Program-made: the position numbers and the translations under genes
Source of the DNA: Oceanobacillus rekensis
GTDB taxonomy: Bacteria; Bacillota; Bacilli; Bacillales; Amphibacillaceae
DNA length: 64,000 bases
Assembly: GCF_002153375.1 (NCBI RefSeq)
Contig: NZ_MTBQ01000004.1
Coordinates: 1-64,000, forward strand
Direction of reading: 5' to 3'
Notes under the pieces: model-generated
Database searches by the model: none
The model's input: only the letters and a program-made list of their open reading frames with translations
Told to the model about the DNA's origin: nothing
Shown here: one piece after another, positions 26,547-36,200 of the stretch
How positions within the stretch are numbered: position 1 is the first letter of the stretch
Layout of the letters: each line of letters opens with the position of its first letter

Positions 26547-26605
26547 TATGCAGACTTACTTGCAGGACCAGGAACAGATTGAGTAAGGGATTAAAGAACT
26601 TTCTT
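26547..26605 (+). pseudogene. Decayed partial copy of the small coiled-coil gene at 29488
   Basis: This stretch matches 29566-29626 closely: 19 identical bases (TATGCAGACTTACTTGCAG), a 2-base gap, then GAACAGATTGAGTAAGGGATTAAAGAA against GAGCAGATTGAGCAAGGGATTGAAGAA. A CAA-to-TAA change makes an in-frame stop and the similarity ends soon after. No start or signal peptide part remains. It is in the same orientation as the intact gene, 3 kb away. Confidence 0.7.
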
Positions 26606-26713
26606 ACATAAGGATTAGCTGATAATAGCTTAATCTCTTTACCTGTAAACATCTATTTACTCATAATTTTCCCAGTCTCTACAATCTTTTCTATTTATCA
26701 TTATACCAAAAAT

Positions 26714-26756
26714 ACCCTATAGCTAGACTTTTTTAAGTGTCTATTCTATAGGGTAC
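26714..26756 (-). terminator. Terminator after the sugar symporter
   Basis: Stem TACCCTATAG/CTATAGGGTA with inner pairing, about 60 bases past the symporter stop, followed on the minus strand by TTTTTGG. Confidence 0.75.
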
Positions 26757-26816
26757 ATTTTATCAGCCACCGTTCGGTTTTTTATCCTTTAAAACTTTTA
26801 TAGTAAAATTCACGTA

Positions 26817-28310
26817 TTATACAGCTGTTTTACCATCTTCTTCAGTTTCTTTAATTTTCCCCTCTTCTTTTAATCTTGCTAGTTCTGTTTGTATCTCTTC
26901 CATTCTCTTATCATCTAAACTATAAAATTTCATTGCTACAAGTGACACAATTAACATTAGTGCTGGTAGACCAAATCCTAGTAATAACGTCATTCCAAAC
27001 ATAGGTGTTGTTAATGGATCATTAACCGTTGGGAACTCAGCTGTAAATCCGATAAGTGCCACTCCTAATCCAACAATAGCAGGAGCTAATGATGTAACTA
27101 ACTTATCAACAAAGGAGAAAAGTGTCCCTAACATCCCTGGTACATAGCGTCCTGATTTGTATGTTTCATAATCGGAAATATCTGCAATCATTGGGTTTAC
27201 CAATGTAGAAGGTATTGCCCCAAATCCCATTGCGAGCGTGTATAAAGTAACAAATAGTACAATACCGATACCGATGTTACCAGACATGGAGGTTGGGTCA
27301 CTAATGACTAAGAATAGAGCAACCAAACCTACTAAGGATAAAAAGGAAATCCAAGTTGATTTTATAAATGAATTTCTCATACCACGTTTTCTAGCAATTG
27401 CAACTGCTATAAATGTGATCAGTAAGATTGGTAGAACCGTAATCATAGATACTGTCCCACTTAGTGCATAATCTCCCATTAAAATACCAAAGATCATTAC
27501 CATAACTACGGATTGTCTTAAGAGGCTAAAGGCTAATTTATCCGCTGTTACAGCGGTTATTAGCAATTTTAATGGCAAGTTTCCTTTTAGAATTGGCCAA
27601 TAATCTCGAAATCTCGTATTTACTGTTAAATTTGCTAGACCGTAAAACTCTTTACGATCCTTTCCGGATATACCAATTACTGCCAACACTGTACAAATTG
27701 CGGCAAGAATGATTGCTAGTGTATTTAACTCTACGAATAATTCCATATTAAAGTCCCCGTGTTTTGCAATCAGGTAAGATGCTACATAAACTTGTCCTAA
27801 TGTGAAGACCACCGTGTTGTATACGCCATCAAAAACAGAAAACAATGGTCTTTGTTTTGGACTGTTCGTCAATACAGTTTGCGCTGCCTTTGTTACAGCA
27901 GTTTGGAAAGTGTAACCGATAACATAAAGTGCATATGTCAATACAAAGAAAATTAATTGAAACTCTTGTGGTAAGGTATGCGTGATGCTATACATGAGTA
28001 TAATCGAAGTAGCTAAGATAGCGTTCCCTAAAATCATTAATGGTCTGAACTTGCCAAATTTTGATTCTGTTTTATCAATAATAAAACCTACAATTGGATC
28101 GGTAATACCGTCAAATACACGCATTGCTGTTAACACGATACTTACCAATGCAACGGTTAATCCTGCTACCCCTGCAGCATAATAAGAGACAAATGTTAAA
28201 ATAAACATATAAAGATTTGTTGCCGTATTATTGAGTGCAAAAAAGCCAATCTGCCATAACTTCGCTGTGTTATATTGTTGTTCTTTTCCAATAGATGATG
28301 TTGACATCAT
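26817..28310 (-). CDS. GPH-family (MelB/XynP-like) sugar:cation symporter
   Basis: About 497 residues, twelve membrane helices, glycoside-pentoside-hexuronide:cation symporter family. FDGITDPIVGFIIDKTESKFGKFRPLM-type sequence near residues 70-95 (Asp-rich cation site and the K/R-rich loop) and DISDYETYKSGRYVPGM in the second half are family marks. The C-terminal tail is charged. Two adjacent ATGs follow an unusual run of G (positions 28314-28320, minus) that serves as ribosome binding site. A cre site lies 144 bases upstream, which suggests glucose repression. No sugar-degrading gene is next to it, so the substrate is unknown. Confidence 0.85.
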   Translation of the reverse strand: MMSTSSIGKEQQYNTAKLWQIGFFALNNTATNLYMFILTFVSYYAAGVAGLTVALVSIVLTAMRVFDGITDPIVGFIIDKTESKFGKFRPLMILGNAILATSIILMYSITHTLPQEFQLIFFVLTYALYVIGYTFQTAVTKAAQTVLTNSPKQRPLFSVFDGVYNTVVFTLGQVYVASYLIAKHGDFNMELFVELNTLAIILAAICTVLAVIGISGKDRKEFYGLANLTVNTRFRDYWPILKGNLPLKLLITAVTADKLAFSLLRQSVVMVMIFGILMGDYALSGTVSMITVLPILLITFIAVAIARKRGMRNSFIKSTWISFLSLVGLVALFLVISDPTSMSGNIGIGIVLFVTLYTLAMGFGAIPSTLVNPMIADISDYETYKSGRYVPGMLGTLFSFVDKLVTSLAPAIVGLGVALIGFTAEFPTVNDPLTTPMFGMTLLLGFGLPALMLIVSLVAMKFYSLDDKRMEEIQTELARLKEEGKIKETEEDGKTAV

Positions 28311-28453
28311 TTTCCCCCCCCATTTATTAAACCGCTTACATTGATGAATAAAAAAATAATTTCGCTTTATGAATGTAAAATTACGTCTAAGTTATTAGTT
28401 GGCTAAACAAACTAATAATCTATAAATTTATAATATGTCAAAGTGACAAATAA

Positions 28454-28467
28454 TGCAAGCGCTTTCT
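28454..28467. promoter_or_regulatory. Catabolite-responsive element (CcpA site)
   Basis: TGCAAGCGCTTTCT matches the cre consensus TGWAARCGYTWNCW at all but one position. It lies 144 bases before the symporter start, in or near the promoter. Confidence 0.65.
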
Positions 28468-28769
28468 AATTTAATTTATAAAAAATTATTATCTGCAATA
28501 TAACCTATACTTCATCATAAAAACTAAAAACGTAATTCTAAAGAGAACATCTCATTTTTTTGAAAGGATTCCATTTTGAGGGTATACAAAAAATACAACT
28601 CAAATGGCAATAAAAGTCGTCTGAATTAGTAACGGGTTCTGTTACCTGTTACAAAACTAATAAATGTATAAGAATAGACTTTGGATGGTCTATTTTTCCT
28701 TGTCTAGCGGCATTTATGGTGATAAAACTGTCATTTACAATTTGCTCACAAAAAAGTGTTTGGTTAGAA

Positions 28770-29133
28770 GGTGACTCATAAAGCGGATGAGTCACCAAAC
28801 AAGGCAAATATACGAAACAGGGGTCACTCATAGTGCGGATGAGTGACCGAACAAGCCAAACATACGAATCAAGGGTAACTCATAGTGCGGATGAGTTACC
28901 AAACAAGGCAAATATACGAGACAAGGGTTACTCATAGAGCAAATGAATTACCGAACAAGGCAAAAATTCGAGATAGAGGTTACTCATAGAGCGGATGAGT
29001 GACCAAACAAGGCCAATATACGAGACAAGGGTACTCATAGAGCGGATGAATTACCGAACAAGGCAAACATACGAAACAAGGGTCACTCATAGCGTACATG
29101 AGTGACCGAACAAGGCAAAAAAACGAGAGAAAG
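28770..29133. repeat. Seven-unit 52-bp tandem array of hairpins
   Basis: Units start at 28770, 28822, 28874, 28926, 28978, 29029/30 and 29081/82, almost exactly 52 bp apart. Each begins with a 10-base inverted repeat around a 7-base loop (GGTCACTCAT-7-ATGAGTGACC in unit 2), followed by a conserved tail of the type AACAAGGCAAATATACGA. Stem bases change in pairs: TGACTCAT/ATGAGTCA in unit 1, TCACTCAT/ATGAGTGA in units 2 and 7, TAACTCAT/ATGAGTTA in unit 3. Units 4-6 have one or two mismatches. No coding frame fits the array and the interunit parts are not unique spacers. Confidence 0.85.
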
Positions 29134-29251
29134 TATTGACAATGAACACCGGAATTTGAAGTACAATATCTATCGTCATATAGAAAAGTACGGAGATATT
29201 CAGACGGCAAAAAAGCCTGATTTTGCCACTGGTAATTGCTATAACAGCAAA

Positions 29252-29277
29252 ATGACATATGTCGATTCATATGTCAT
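29252..29277. other. Hairpin ATGACATATG/CATATGTCAT downstream of the array
   Basis: A perfect 10-base stem with a 6-base loop, followed by TTTCC rather than a full T-run. It may end a transcript running through the 52-bp array. Nothing else is recognised in 29278-29487 except the ribosome binding site of the next gene. Confidence 0.5.
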
Positions 29278-29487
29278 TTCCTGTGTCATTTAATCGATAT
29301 ACACCTCAAAACGGAATCCTTTATCATCCTTTGGAAGGGATTTTTTCCGCGGTTTTTATGGATTATGCCCCAAACTTTTCTTAATAATCAGCGGTAAAGC
29401 ATGAAACTACTTTCTAAAAGGAGATAAATACCTTAACGAACCAAATTGTAAGCGAATTCATAAAATAATTCATAAGGAGGATTTCCA

Positions 29488-29850
29488 TTGAAGAAGAAAA
29501 TAATCAGTTTAACAATCCTTGCTTTTCTCCTCGGGAGCGCCGTTACGTTTGCTGCCTCTAACTATTATGCAGACTTACTTGCAGAACAGCAGGAGCAGAT
29601 TGAGCAAGGGATTGAAGAAGTTTATAAAGCTCGACAAGATGAAATAAGTGAACAGATTCATCATGATATGGTGACAGTAGTCGAAACGGAAAGACAAAGG
29701 GTTATGAATGAAGCTGAAAGTTATTTAAAGCAGAAGTTAAGCGAGGAACAACAAGGTCGGATGAATGAACATACGGCAGCAATTCGGGCTGAAGCCGACC
29801 GCATCATAGAGGAGATCAAAATTGAAATTGACCAATTATTTGAAGAATAA
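29488..29850 (+). CDS. Small exported coiled-coil protein
   Basis: 120 residues from a TTG start with AAGGAGG 7 bases upstream. A signal peptide or membrane anchor (KKKIISLTILAFLLGSAVTF, cut site possibly after AA) is followed by a highly charged, Glu/Gln-rich helical region predicted by eye to be a continuous coiled coil. I do not recognise a family. It probably sits on the outside of the membrane as a dimer or filament. A strong terminator follows at once, so it is monocistronic. A dead partial copy lies at 26547-26605. Confidence 0.75.
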   Translation: MKKKIISLTILAFLLGSAVTFAASNYYADLLAEQQEQIEQGIEEVYKARQDEISEQIHHDMVTVVETERQRVMNEAESYLKQKLSEEQQGRMNEHTAAIRAEADRIIEEIKIEIDQLFEE

Positions 29851-29860
29851 TAGTTGTATA

Positions 29861-29910
29861 AAAACCCCTTAATCCCTGGTAGTCCATTGACTTACTGATT
29901 AGGGGTTTTT
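29861..29910 (+). terminator. Terminator after the small coiled-coil gene
   Basis: Stem AAAACCCCTTAATC/GATTAGGGGTTTT with a 22-base loop, 10 bases past the stop, then T-run. Confidence 0.85.
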
Positions 29911-29989
29911 AAATTGATTCTTACACACGTCTCTTCTGTTCAAAGTACCCTAACAGCTGGAAAGGGGATATACATCCATCTGAACTTGC

Positions 29990-30733
29990 TTACCTATATC
30001 CCATCTGCTGCCAGTTAGTAACCGTCTTCGGATAATAAATAGCCTGATACTTTTCCAATTCATCGGTACCAATTAATACGTTGGGAAATTGCTGCATATA
30101 TTTCATTTGTTCGATTGTATTTACCGGCCAGACTACAATTGGGACACCCATTTCTTCAAATCTTTCCACATCGGTTTTTTTCAATTTATTATAATGAACT
30201 GCATAAAATGATAAATTCAACTGTTTTAGATGTTCACATTCATTCGGTAGTAATTCTTTTGACAATGGACCTATTTGCAATTTATTGGAAATAATTCTAA
30301 GCCTTGCGAGAGAAAAATGATTAAATGATATGAGATACACCTGACTTAAGACATCCAGATTTTCAATGATTTCATAAACCTTTTGTTCAAGGCCATGATA
30401 AAATCCGGTCTGCTTTAATTCAATAAAAACCTTGATACGATCCTTGGTCAAATGCAATACTTCTTCAAGCGATGGAATTTTCTCTTCATTATTAATTGTA
30501 AATTGTTGGAGTTCTAAATAGGTAAAATCTTTAATCTCACCAAAGCCATCTGTCATCCGATCGATCGTAGAATCTTGCATAACAATTGGAACGCCATCTT
30601 TGCTTAAATGGACATCGAGTTTTGTATGGGTAAATCCCAAATCGATTGCTGCCTGAAAAGAAGATAATGTGTTCTCAGGAAATTTTAGTGGATAACCTTG
30701 ATGTGCTATACCTCGTATTGTCAACTGAATCAT
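29990..30733 (-). CDS. glpQ: Glycerophosphodiester phosphodiesterase
   Basis: Hydrolyses glycerophosphodiesters to glycerol-3-phosphate and an alcohol. 247 residues of the GDPD fold: RGIAHQGYPLKFPENTLSSF (catalytic His and Glu-Asn), KLDVHLSKDGVPIVMQD (metal ligands and second His), FIELK, and VVWPVNTIEQMK near the end. There is no signal peptide, so it acts in the cytoplasm, closer to YhdW/UgpQ than to the secreted B. subtilis GlpQ; the symbol is by activity only. A PhoP box array directly upstream places it in phosphate starvation control. First residue before MIQLTIRG has a weak AAGAAGGGATG site. Confidence 0.85.
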   Translation of the reverse strand: MIQLTIRGIAHQGYPLKFPENTLSSFQAAIDLGFTHTKLDVHLSKDGVPIVMQDSTIDRMTDGFGEIKDFTYLELQQFTINNEEKIPSLEEVLHLTKDRIKVFIELKQTGFYHGLEQKVYEIIENLDVLSQVYLISFNHFSLARLRIISNKLQIGPLSKELLPNECEHLKQLNLSFYAVHYNKLKKTDVERFEEMGVPIVVWPVNTIEQMKYMQQFPNVLIGTDELEKYQAIYYPKTVTNWQQMGYR

Positions 30734-30772
30734 CCCTTCTTGGTGTTGTTAGAGGTTCTTCTATCTATATTT

Positions 30773-30826
30773 ATTATAATTGAACGATATTAATATCATG
30801 TGAATGCAACGTATATTGTTTGTAAA
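30773..30826 (-). promoter_or_regulatory. PhoP-controlled promoter of the phosphodiesterase gene
   Basis: Minus strand, four boxes at exact 11-bp steps: TTTACA (30821-30826), TATACG (30810-30815), TTCACA (30799-30804), TTAATA (30788-30793). A TATAAT -10 (30773-30778) follows after 9 bases. PhoP in Bacillus binds direct repeats of TTAACA-like hexamers spaced by 11 bp upstream of promoters lacking a good -35. The same geometry is found at 32904-32957. Confidence 0.75.
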
Positions 30827-30859
30827 GTTAGTCTGTTTACTTTGACACATTATCTATAA

Positions 30860-31085
30860 ACAGCGAGGTAACTGCTGGTTTTGTATCAGTATGCAGAAAT
30901 TTCGGCGAACGCTCTGGGAAATACACTGCGCGCACCTTAGGGCGGGTGGTGTTAAGCTTGCAAACAAACGATTAACTGCAATGGCTACTTTTATAAAAAT
31001 TACATCATGAAGCTCACCAGTCCAGGTGAGCGGAGGGCGGTGACTCCACATAGCAGTTAGTTCGTAGTTCACCTCAACTGCGGGG
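30860..31085. repeat. GC-rich dispersed-repeat-like segment
   Basis: This block is clearly richer in G and C than its surroundings and contains CTCTGGGAAATACACTGCGC and a hairpin GCTCACC-6-GGTGAGC (31012-31031). Such blocks occur in many copies between genes in Bacillaceae; I recognise the style but cannot count copies here. The open frame across it (30854-31099) is not supported as protein: low-complexity, no ribosome binding site. Confidence 0.5.
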
Positions 31086-31129
31086 ATTAAAGGCAACAAT
31101 ATCTATAGTTAGGACGTTTGAAAAATGAT

Positions 31130-31159
31130 AAAGGCCCATACCTGATTGGCTGGACCTTT
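31130..31159 (-). terminator. Terminator after the choice-of-anchor I gene
   Basis: Stem AAAGG-CCA/TGG-CCTTT with one mismatch and an 11-base loop, about 20 bases past the stop. On the minus strand ATCATTTTTC follows. Confidence 0.65.
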
Positions 31160-31178
31160 ACCTAAAAGAGCAATATTA

Positions 31179-32867
31179 TTATTGATTTTTATACTTGTTA
31201 TTACTTTGGTTCCAATCTTTAGACCCTCTTATTTTCCCGTTAAATTCATAGACTGCAACTGTCCCTGATACCTCATGTGTTGCTGCAAGCAGGTCATATC
31301 CTGTTGGGCTTTGTTCTGCTGGTATAAATTGCAGGCCTTCTGGTGATACATCGCCTTTTACATCTTCACTAAAATCGCGACTAGATATTAGCGTTACGTA
31401 TTCTGGCTTCGTTGGATTTGATAAATCATATACCATAATCCCACTAAAACGTTCTAAGGCGACAAACGCATATTGCTTTCCACCGACTTCTCCAGTAATA
31501 ACAGTTTCCGGCTCTGGACCTTTGTTATCACTGCGGTCATCCATACCAAGTTCATCATTTGTTACATTGAAATGTTCTGGCATTGCTTCTGCCGTAGTTT
31601 TTTCGAATTCATTGCCGCTATCGTAAACCATTTCCATTGTGTCAGCATCAAAGATAGAAAAACTGCGTCCGCCATAGCCGTAGATTGCTTCATATTTCCC
31701 TGTTTCTTCATTAAATCCATTTTCAACAGTAACTTTATAGTCTCCTAATTTTTCAAGTCCACCATCAGCTACCAAAGCATCCAATTCTTCTTGTGTGTAG
31801 CCCTCATAGTTTTCTGCTTTAAGATCGATTTGATCCATAATATCAGCTAAATCTTTTTCTTCAGAGTATGCATCATAATCACGAGCATCTCCTTCATTCG
31901 GTGTGATAATATACGTTTTTCCATCTGCTTTGAATGTATCAATCGCGTCCGGCATATGGAAGGCGAGAATTGGTTGCTTTTCTATATTTATTTCACCGTC
32001 TTTAACCGCATCTAGTTCATTACCGGGTGCAGAATGATCTTTCACACCAAGCCCTTTTACATCAATAATCTTCCCATTTACAAGATCCACTGTTGCAATT
32101 GCATTGTTTTCCTGCATGGATACATATGCCGTTTTACTATCGGCTGATACGGTTACATATTCCGGTTCCAGCTGTTCCAATGTGGTTCCTTCAGATGTAA
32201 CACGAACATTTTCATCCAATGTAACCCCTTCAAAGGAAAGGGTATTTACAGAGAAGTCATTCGTTAAATCAATGATGGAGATAGAGCCTTCCGGGTCAAC
32301 CGAGTATTCATCATTTGGCTCACCTTCATTGGCAACAACCGCTTTTGTACCATCTGGTGTGAAAGTAACCATATCCGGCAACGATCCTACCTTTACATGA
32401 TTAACATATTCTCCATCTTTCGTAGCAAAAACAATATTACCTGCATCTGTTTTCGGATCACTTACTGCTGAAATTGCAATCAAATCTTTTGTAGGATGAG
32501 AAGCAATACTTGTGATATCATCTACTTTTTCAATGCCGAAATCTGATAGATGGACTCTTGTTTGTGAATCAACCTTAGTAAATTTACCTGATTTAAGTCC
32601 TGCAAATGATAGAATATCGAAACCTGCGACTGCGCCATTTGTCACAAAGGCTAGTTGCTGGTCTGTGTCATAAGCCATGATTTCCGTTCCACCTTCACCT
32701 TGTCCACTATCATATTGTGCAACTTGAGTTACGGATAGGTTTTCTGCTTGGTGGTTAAATAGAGGTGGGGCCTCTGGAGCCACTGCTAATACATTGTATG
32801 GTATAACACTCGTAGCAAGCATCGCTGCAGTAGCTATACCAGTCAGGAACTTTTTATTCATTTTCAT
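31179..32867 (-). CDS. Secreted choice-of-anchor I family beta-propeller protein
   Basis: 562 residues with a signal peptide (KMNKKFLTGIATAAMLATSV). The rest is a YncE-like beta-propeller as in choice-of-anchor I proteins: GQGEGGTEIMAYDTDQQLAF, DIVSI-type blades, NEGEPNDEYSVDPEGSISII, TPNEGDARDYD, PEGLQFIP, GYDLLAATHEVSGTVAVYEF. Family members are found beside or fused to alkaline phosphatases and nucleases, and the acidic loops probably bind Ca2+. No catalytic motif can be named. It carries a strong PhoP promoter and neighbours a phosphodiesterase, a nuclease and a nucleotidase, so a role in extracellular phosphate release or substrate capture is likely. Confidence 0.8.
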   Translation of the reverse strand: MKMNKKFLTGIATAAMLATSVIPYNVLAVAPEAPPLFNHQAENLSVTQVAQYDSGQGEGGTEIMAYDTDQQLAFVTNGAVAGFDILSFAGLKSGKFTKVDSQTRVHLSDFGIEKVDDITSIASHPTKDLIAISAVSDPKTDAGNIVFATKDGEYVNHVKVGSLPDMVTFTPDGTKAVVANEGEPNDEYSVDPEGSISIIDLTNDFSVNTLSFEGVTLDENVRVTSEGTTLEQLEPEYVTVSADSKTAYVSMQENNAIATVDLVNGKIIDVKGLGVKDHSAPGNELDAVKDGEINIEKQPILAFHMPDAIDTFKADGKTYIITPNEGDARDYDAYSEEKDLADIMDQIDLKAENYEGYTQEELDALVADGGLEKLGDYKVTVENGFNEETGKYEAIYGYGGRSFSIFDADTMEMVYDSGNEFEKTTAEAMPEHFNVTNDELGMDDRSDNKGPEPETVITGEVGGKQYAFVALERFSGIMVYDLSNPTKPEYVTLISSRDFSEDVKGDVSPEGLQFIPAEQSPTGYDLLAATHEVSGTVAVYEFNGKIRGSKDWNQSNNKYKNQ

Positions 32868-32903
32868 ATGTATTTACCCTCCTAATTTTCACTTCACTAA
32901 TAA

Positions 32904-32957
32904 ATTATACCTATTTTTTGTTAAGGTTTTGATAAATTAATGTAATGTAAGTGTAAA
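32904..32957 (-). promoter_or_regulatory. PhoP-controlled promoter of the choice-of-anchor I gene
   Basis: Minus strand, four boxes at exact 11-bp steps: TTTACA (32952-32957), ATTACA (32941-32946), TTATCA (32930-32935), TTAACA (32919-32924). TATAAT (32904-32909) follows after 9 bases. Start codon is 37 bases downstream of the -10, with AGGAGGG before it. Confidence 0.85.
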
Positions 32958-33126
32958 GATTATTTGCAGTCTGCTAATTTATAACGTGTTTATTTGATTG
33001 TTAGTTTCAATTCTGTCCAATCTATTCATAAAAAAACTAAGAGAATACCTTGCGCAAACGTTTGTTCTGTTGATATTTAATCAATTAGAGTGATTAAATA
33101 CATGCAGATTATTCATATTTAAAAGG

Positions 33127-33182
33127 ACGATAAACAAAAATGCTGTTCCCAGTATGTTAGGAACTGCATTTTAGTTTATCGT
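33127..33182 (-). terminator. Terminator after the nuclease gene
   Basis: Long interrupted stem ACGATAAAC-AAAATGC-GTTCC / GGAAC-GCATTTT-GTTTATCGT, 27 bases past the nuclease stop. Confidence 0.8.
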
Positions 33183-33208
33183 ATTAGGATTTATATACTT
33201 TCAATCTC

Positions 33209-36200
33209 TCAAGCTCCTGCTCCCCAAATATCATCGGCCCATTCCGGGTTGTCGATAAATGGATTGCGGTTTCCTTGAATATCCTCGATTTTATCATTTC
33301 GATTTTGTTCCCATTCACTTACGGGATCCTGTTCATGCCATTCTAACAGGATAGAAAGCTTACCGTGATATGGGGTCTTCCCATTGTTTACTTGTTCATT
33401 TAATTCCAAATCCACTCGATCCCCTTGCTCGTAGCGTACTGCCATGTAAAATAGCATTCTCGCAACATCGCCCTTTACTTCATCTGGGGCTTCAAAGGAA
33501 TCACCATCACGCTTACATTCCACACAGTTTTTCACATTGGCACTGCCGCCAAAATCAAAGTCTAGATTTCCTCTCGAACTATTGACCTGCACATCTGTTG
33601 GGCGAAGATGATGAATATCGGTTCCTGGACCTTTCGATGTACCAAAGTCACCATGAGATTTAGCCCATGTGTGTTCGCGATTCCAATCACCAACCATTCC
33701 GCCGTTCTTATTTTTCGCACGCGATTCTCCTGAATATAGTAGCATCACATTATTTTGATTGTTTGGATCTTCGTCAGTTATTTTTAATGCATCCCATACT
33801 TCACTGTAAGAAAGCTGATGATGGTCATCAATAATCTCGTGTAATGCTGTTTTTAAAGCAGTACCTTCCTTCCCATAAGCATCTGAATAGTAATCATCAA
33901 CCGGGGCAGGTACTTCAACTTCATCGTCTTCTTCTTTTGCAGCTTCATTCACTGTTACTGAAAACGATTCTTTGACCTCACCCGCTTCGTTTGAAGCAGT
34001 AACCGCTACAACATAGCTTCCTTCTTCAAGTGTTAATGTTAGTTCAGCATTCTCTGAATTAATCTCACCGAATGTAGTTTCATAGGATAATGCTTTCCCA
34101 TTTGGATCTTGAAAATAATCATTTAGGGAAAGTGTGATTGTTCCTCCTTCTTCTACTGTTTGATTCGGGATTGATTTAATTGTCTCTGGTAGAGAAACAG
34201 ATGGAGAGCCAAGTGGCTTTCCATCCGAATTTGTAATAGTGATGTCTTCTTGGTCGACGCCTTTTCCATATTCAATTGTTTCAATATTTTCAGCGCCTCT
34301 GATTTCTTTTACATTCCCTTTAAACTTATCATTGATAATAACCTTTTCTACATCGATTCCGGTAAAGTCAATGATTGCCTCACCAGATTTAGGGTTTATT
34401 GTTACAGTGGTATTTTCGAACCCGTCACCGTGGAATTCTGCATAGTTACCTCTGAAATCAACGCCATTTTTAATTTGAGAGTCTCCATTAAGTGTAATGG
34501 ATACGCTTGGCTGATTAATAACAAGCTTCCCTGTTTTGTAATCGGTGAAGTTGTATACTTTTTCAGGAACAATTTCTTCCGGTTGTTCTGGTGCTTCCTC
34601 TTGCCCATTCAAATCAACCTGCACCATCACTGGATCATGATCACTTGCACGTCCTGCCATGTCCGTGAAATCAGCATTGATATGAAGAATATCAATTTCT
34701 GTGTTCTCAACTAGGTTGTTGGAAACTAGTATATGATCTAATACTTGTGAATTACCTTGATAAAGATACGTATAGCGATCATTATCTTCTACATGGTTAA
34801 TCATATTTGTCATATGTTCGCCTTCATGAATTTTCAATGCATCTGTGAATTGGAAATCATTAAAGTCACCGACAGATACGATGTTAGCTTCTGGGTTATC
34901 TGCTTTAATGTCTTCTACAAAGCCATTAACAACTTTTGCAATTTCTTTACGTTGCTCTTCACTTCCATATACTGGTGGTTGGGTTGAACCGAATAACGGT
35001 GTATCACCAGATTTAGAATTCCAGTGGTTGACAAGTACAACAACACTTTCACCTTGGAAATCAAATTGTGCTGCAAGTGGTTTACGACTATCGTCAAATG
35101 CTCGGTTTGTTGGATCAATACGTCCTGGGTTATGTGTTAATTTACCATTTTCATAACCAACTGCAGTTGTTGCATCACCTGCTGGCATACCTTCTGTTAA
35201 TGTGACACGGTCTGGATTATAAAGGAATCCAACACGGATATTAGAATTCGGTGCACCGCCATCCGCATTATTTACTGGGTCGATATTTGCGTATTCATAT
35301 TCCACGCCACCAGCATCAACGATCGCTTGAATCAAGCGTTCATAGCTTTCATTTGCTGCTGAATCCCCTGAATCTTGTCCATTATTATCTTGAACTTCAG
35401 TTACACCGATAATATCAGGGCTTTGCATATCTTTAGCAAATGCTCTTGCTAGTTTGATTGCTTTATCCTCTGATGATGACGACCTATTATTTGAGAAATT
35501 TTCTAGATTATAAGAAGCAATCGTTAGTTCATCCTCATTTTTAACGATCGTTGTCGTTTCCGGTGTTGCATTACCTTCAACATGCTTTTCTTCCATATCT
35601 TCTAAATCAGCATAAATTTTATAATTTTGGAAGCCATAATTTACAACGCCTGTAATTGGCCCTTCAAATGTATCGCCTGTAGCTACTTCAAAATCTCTTG
35701 CTGCATTATTATCATATAATTTGAACTGAATACGATCAGGGTTTGCTGTTTCTTCTGTTAATTTCACCCCACCATGAAGTGTATTTGTTTCTTTGCCTTC
35801 AAGAACAGTAATTAAATCGCCATGCTCCTGTGGTGAAACAGCTTTTACAGTTCCAACTTCAACAAGCATACCTTCCAAGCTCTCCCAGAAATCAATCGCA
35901 TCTTCTTCCGGATCAAATTCTGCAAATCCGTCATTATCGATCACTTCTGCTGGAAGATTTGATTCATCGATTTGGATTGGTGTTGGAAGCTCTACGCCAC
36001 TTTCAACTATGCTTACAACTCCACCACGATCATCACGCGCATTAATTTGGGTTACTGGTAAATCTGTATCTGCTTTTGTATCGTAGTAACCATCGATATG
36101 ATATTCATCAATAGTACCTGTTACATTTACAAGATCACCAATTTGAACATCTGCAGCTCGGTTCCCAGTGTAAACTACAATACCTTCTGATGTATTAGGA

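Noticed and set aside
28770-29133. CRISPR array
   Set aside because: The parts between hairpins are themselves conserved, so there are no unique spacers, and there are no cas genes.
29102-29293. 63-codon frame after the hairpin array
   Set aside because: It starts inside the last repeat unit, runs across a perfect hairpin and has no ribosome binding site.
30854-31099. 81-codon frame
   Set aside because: It lies in a GC-rich dispersed-repeat-like block; no start signals.
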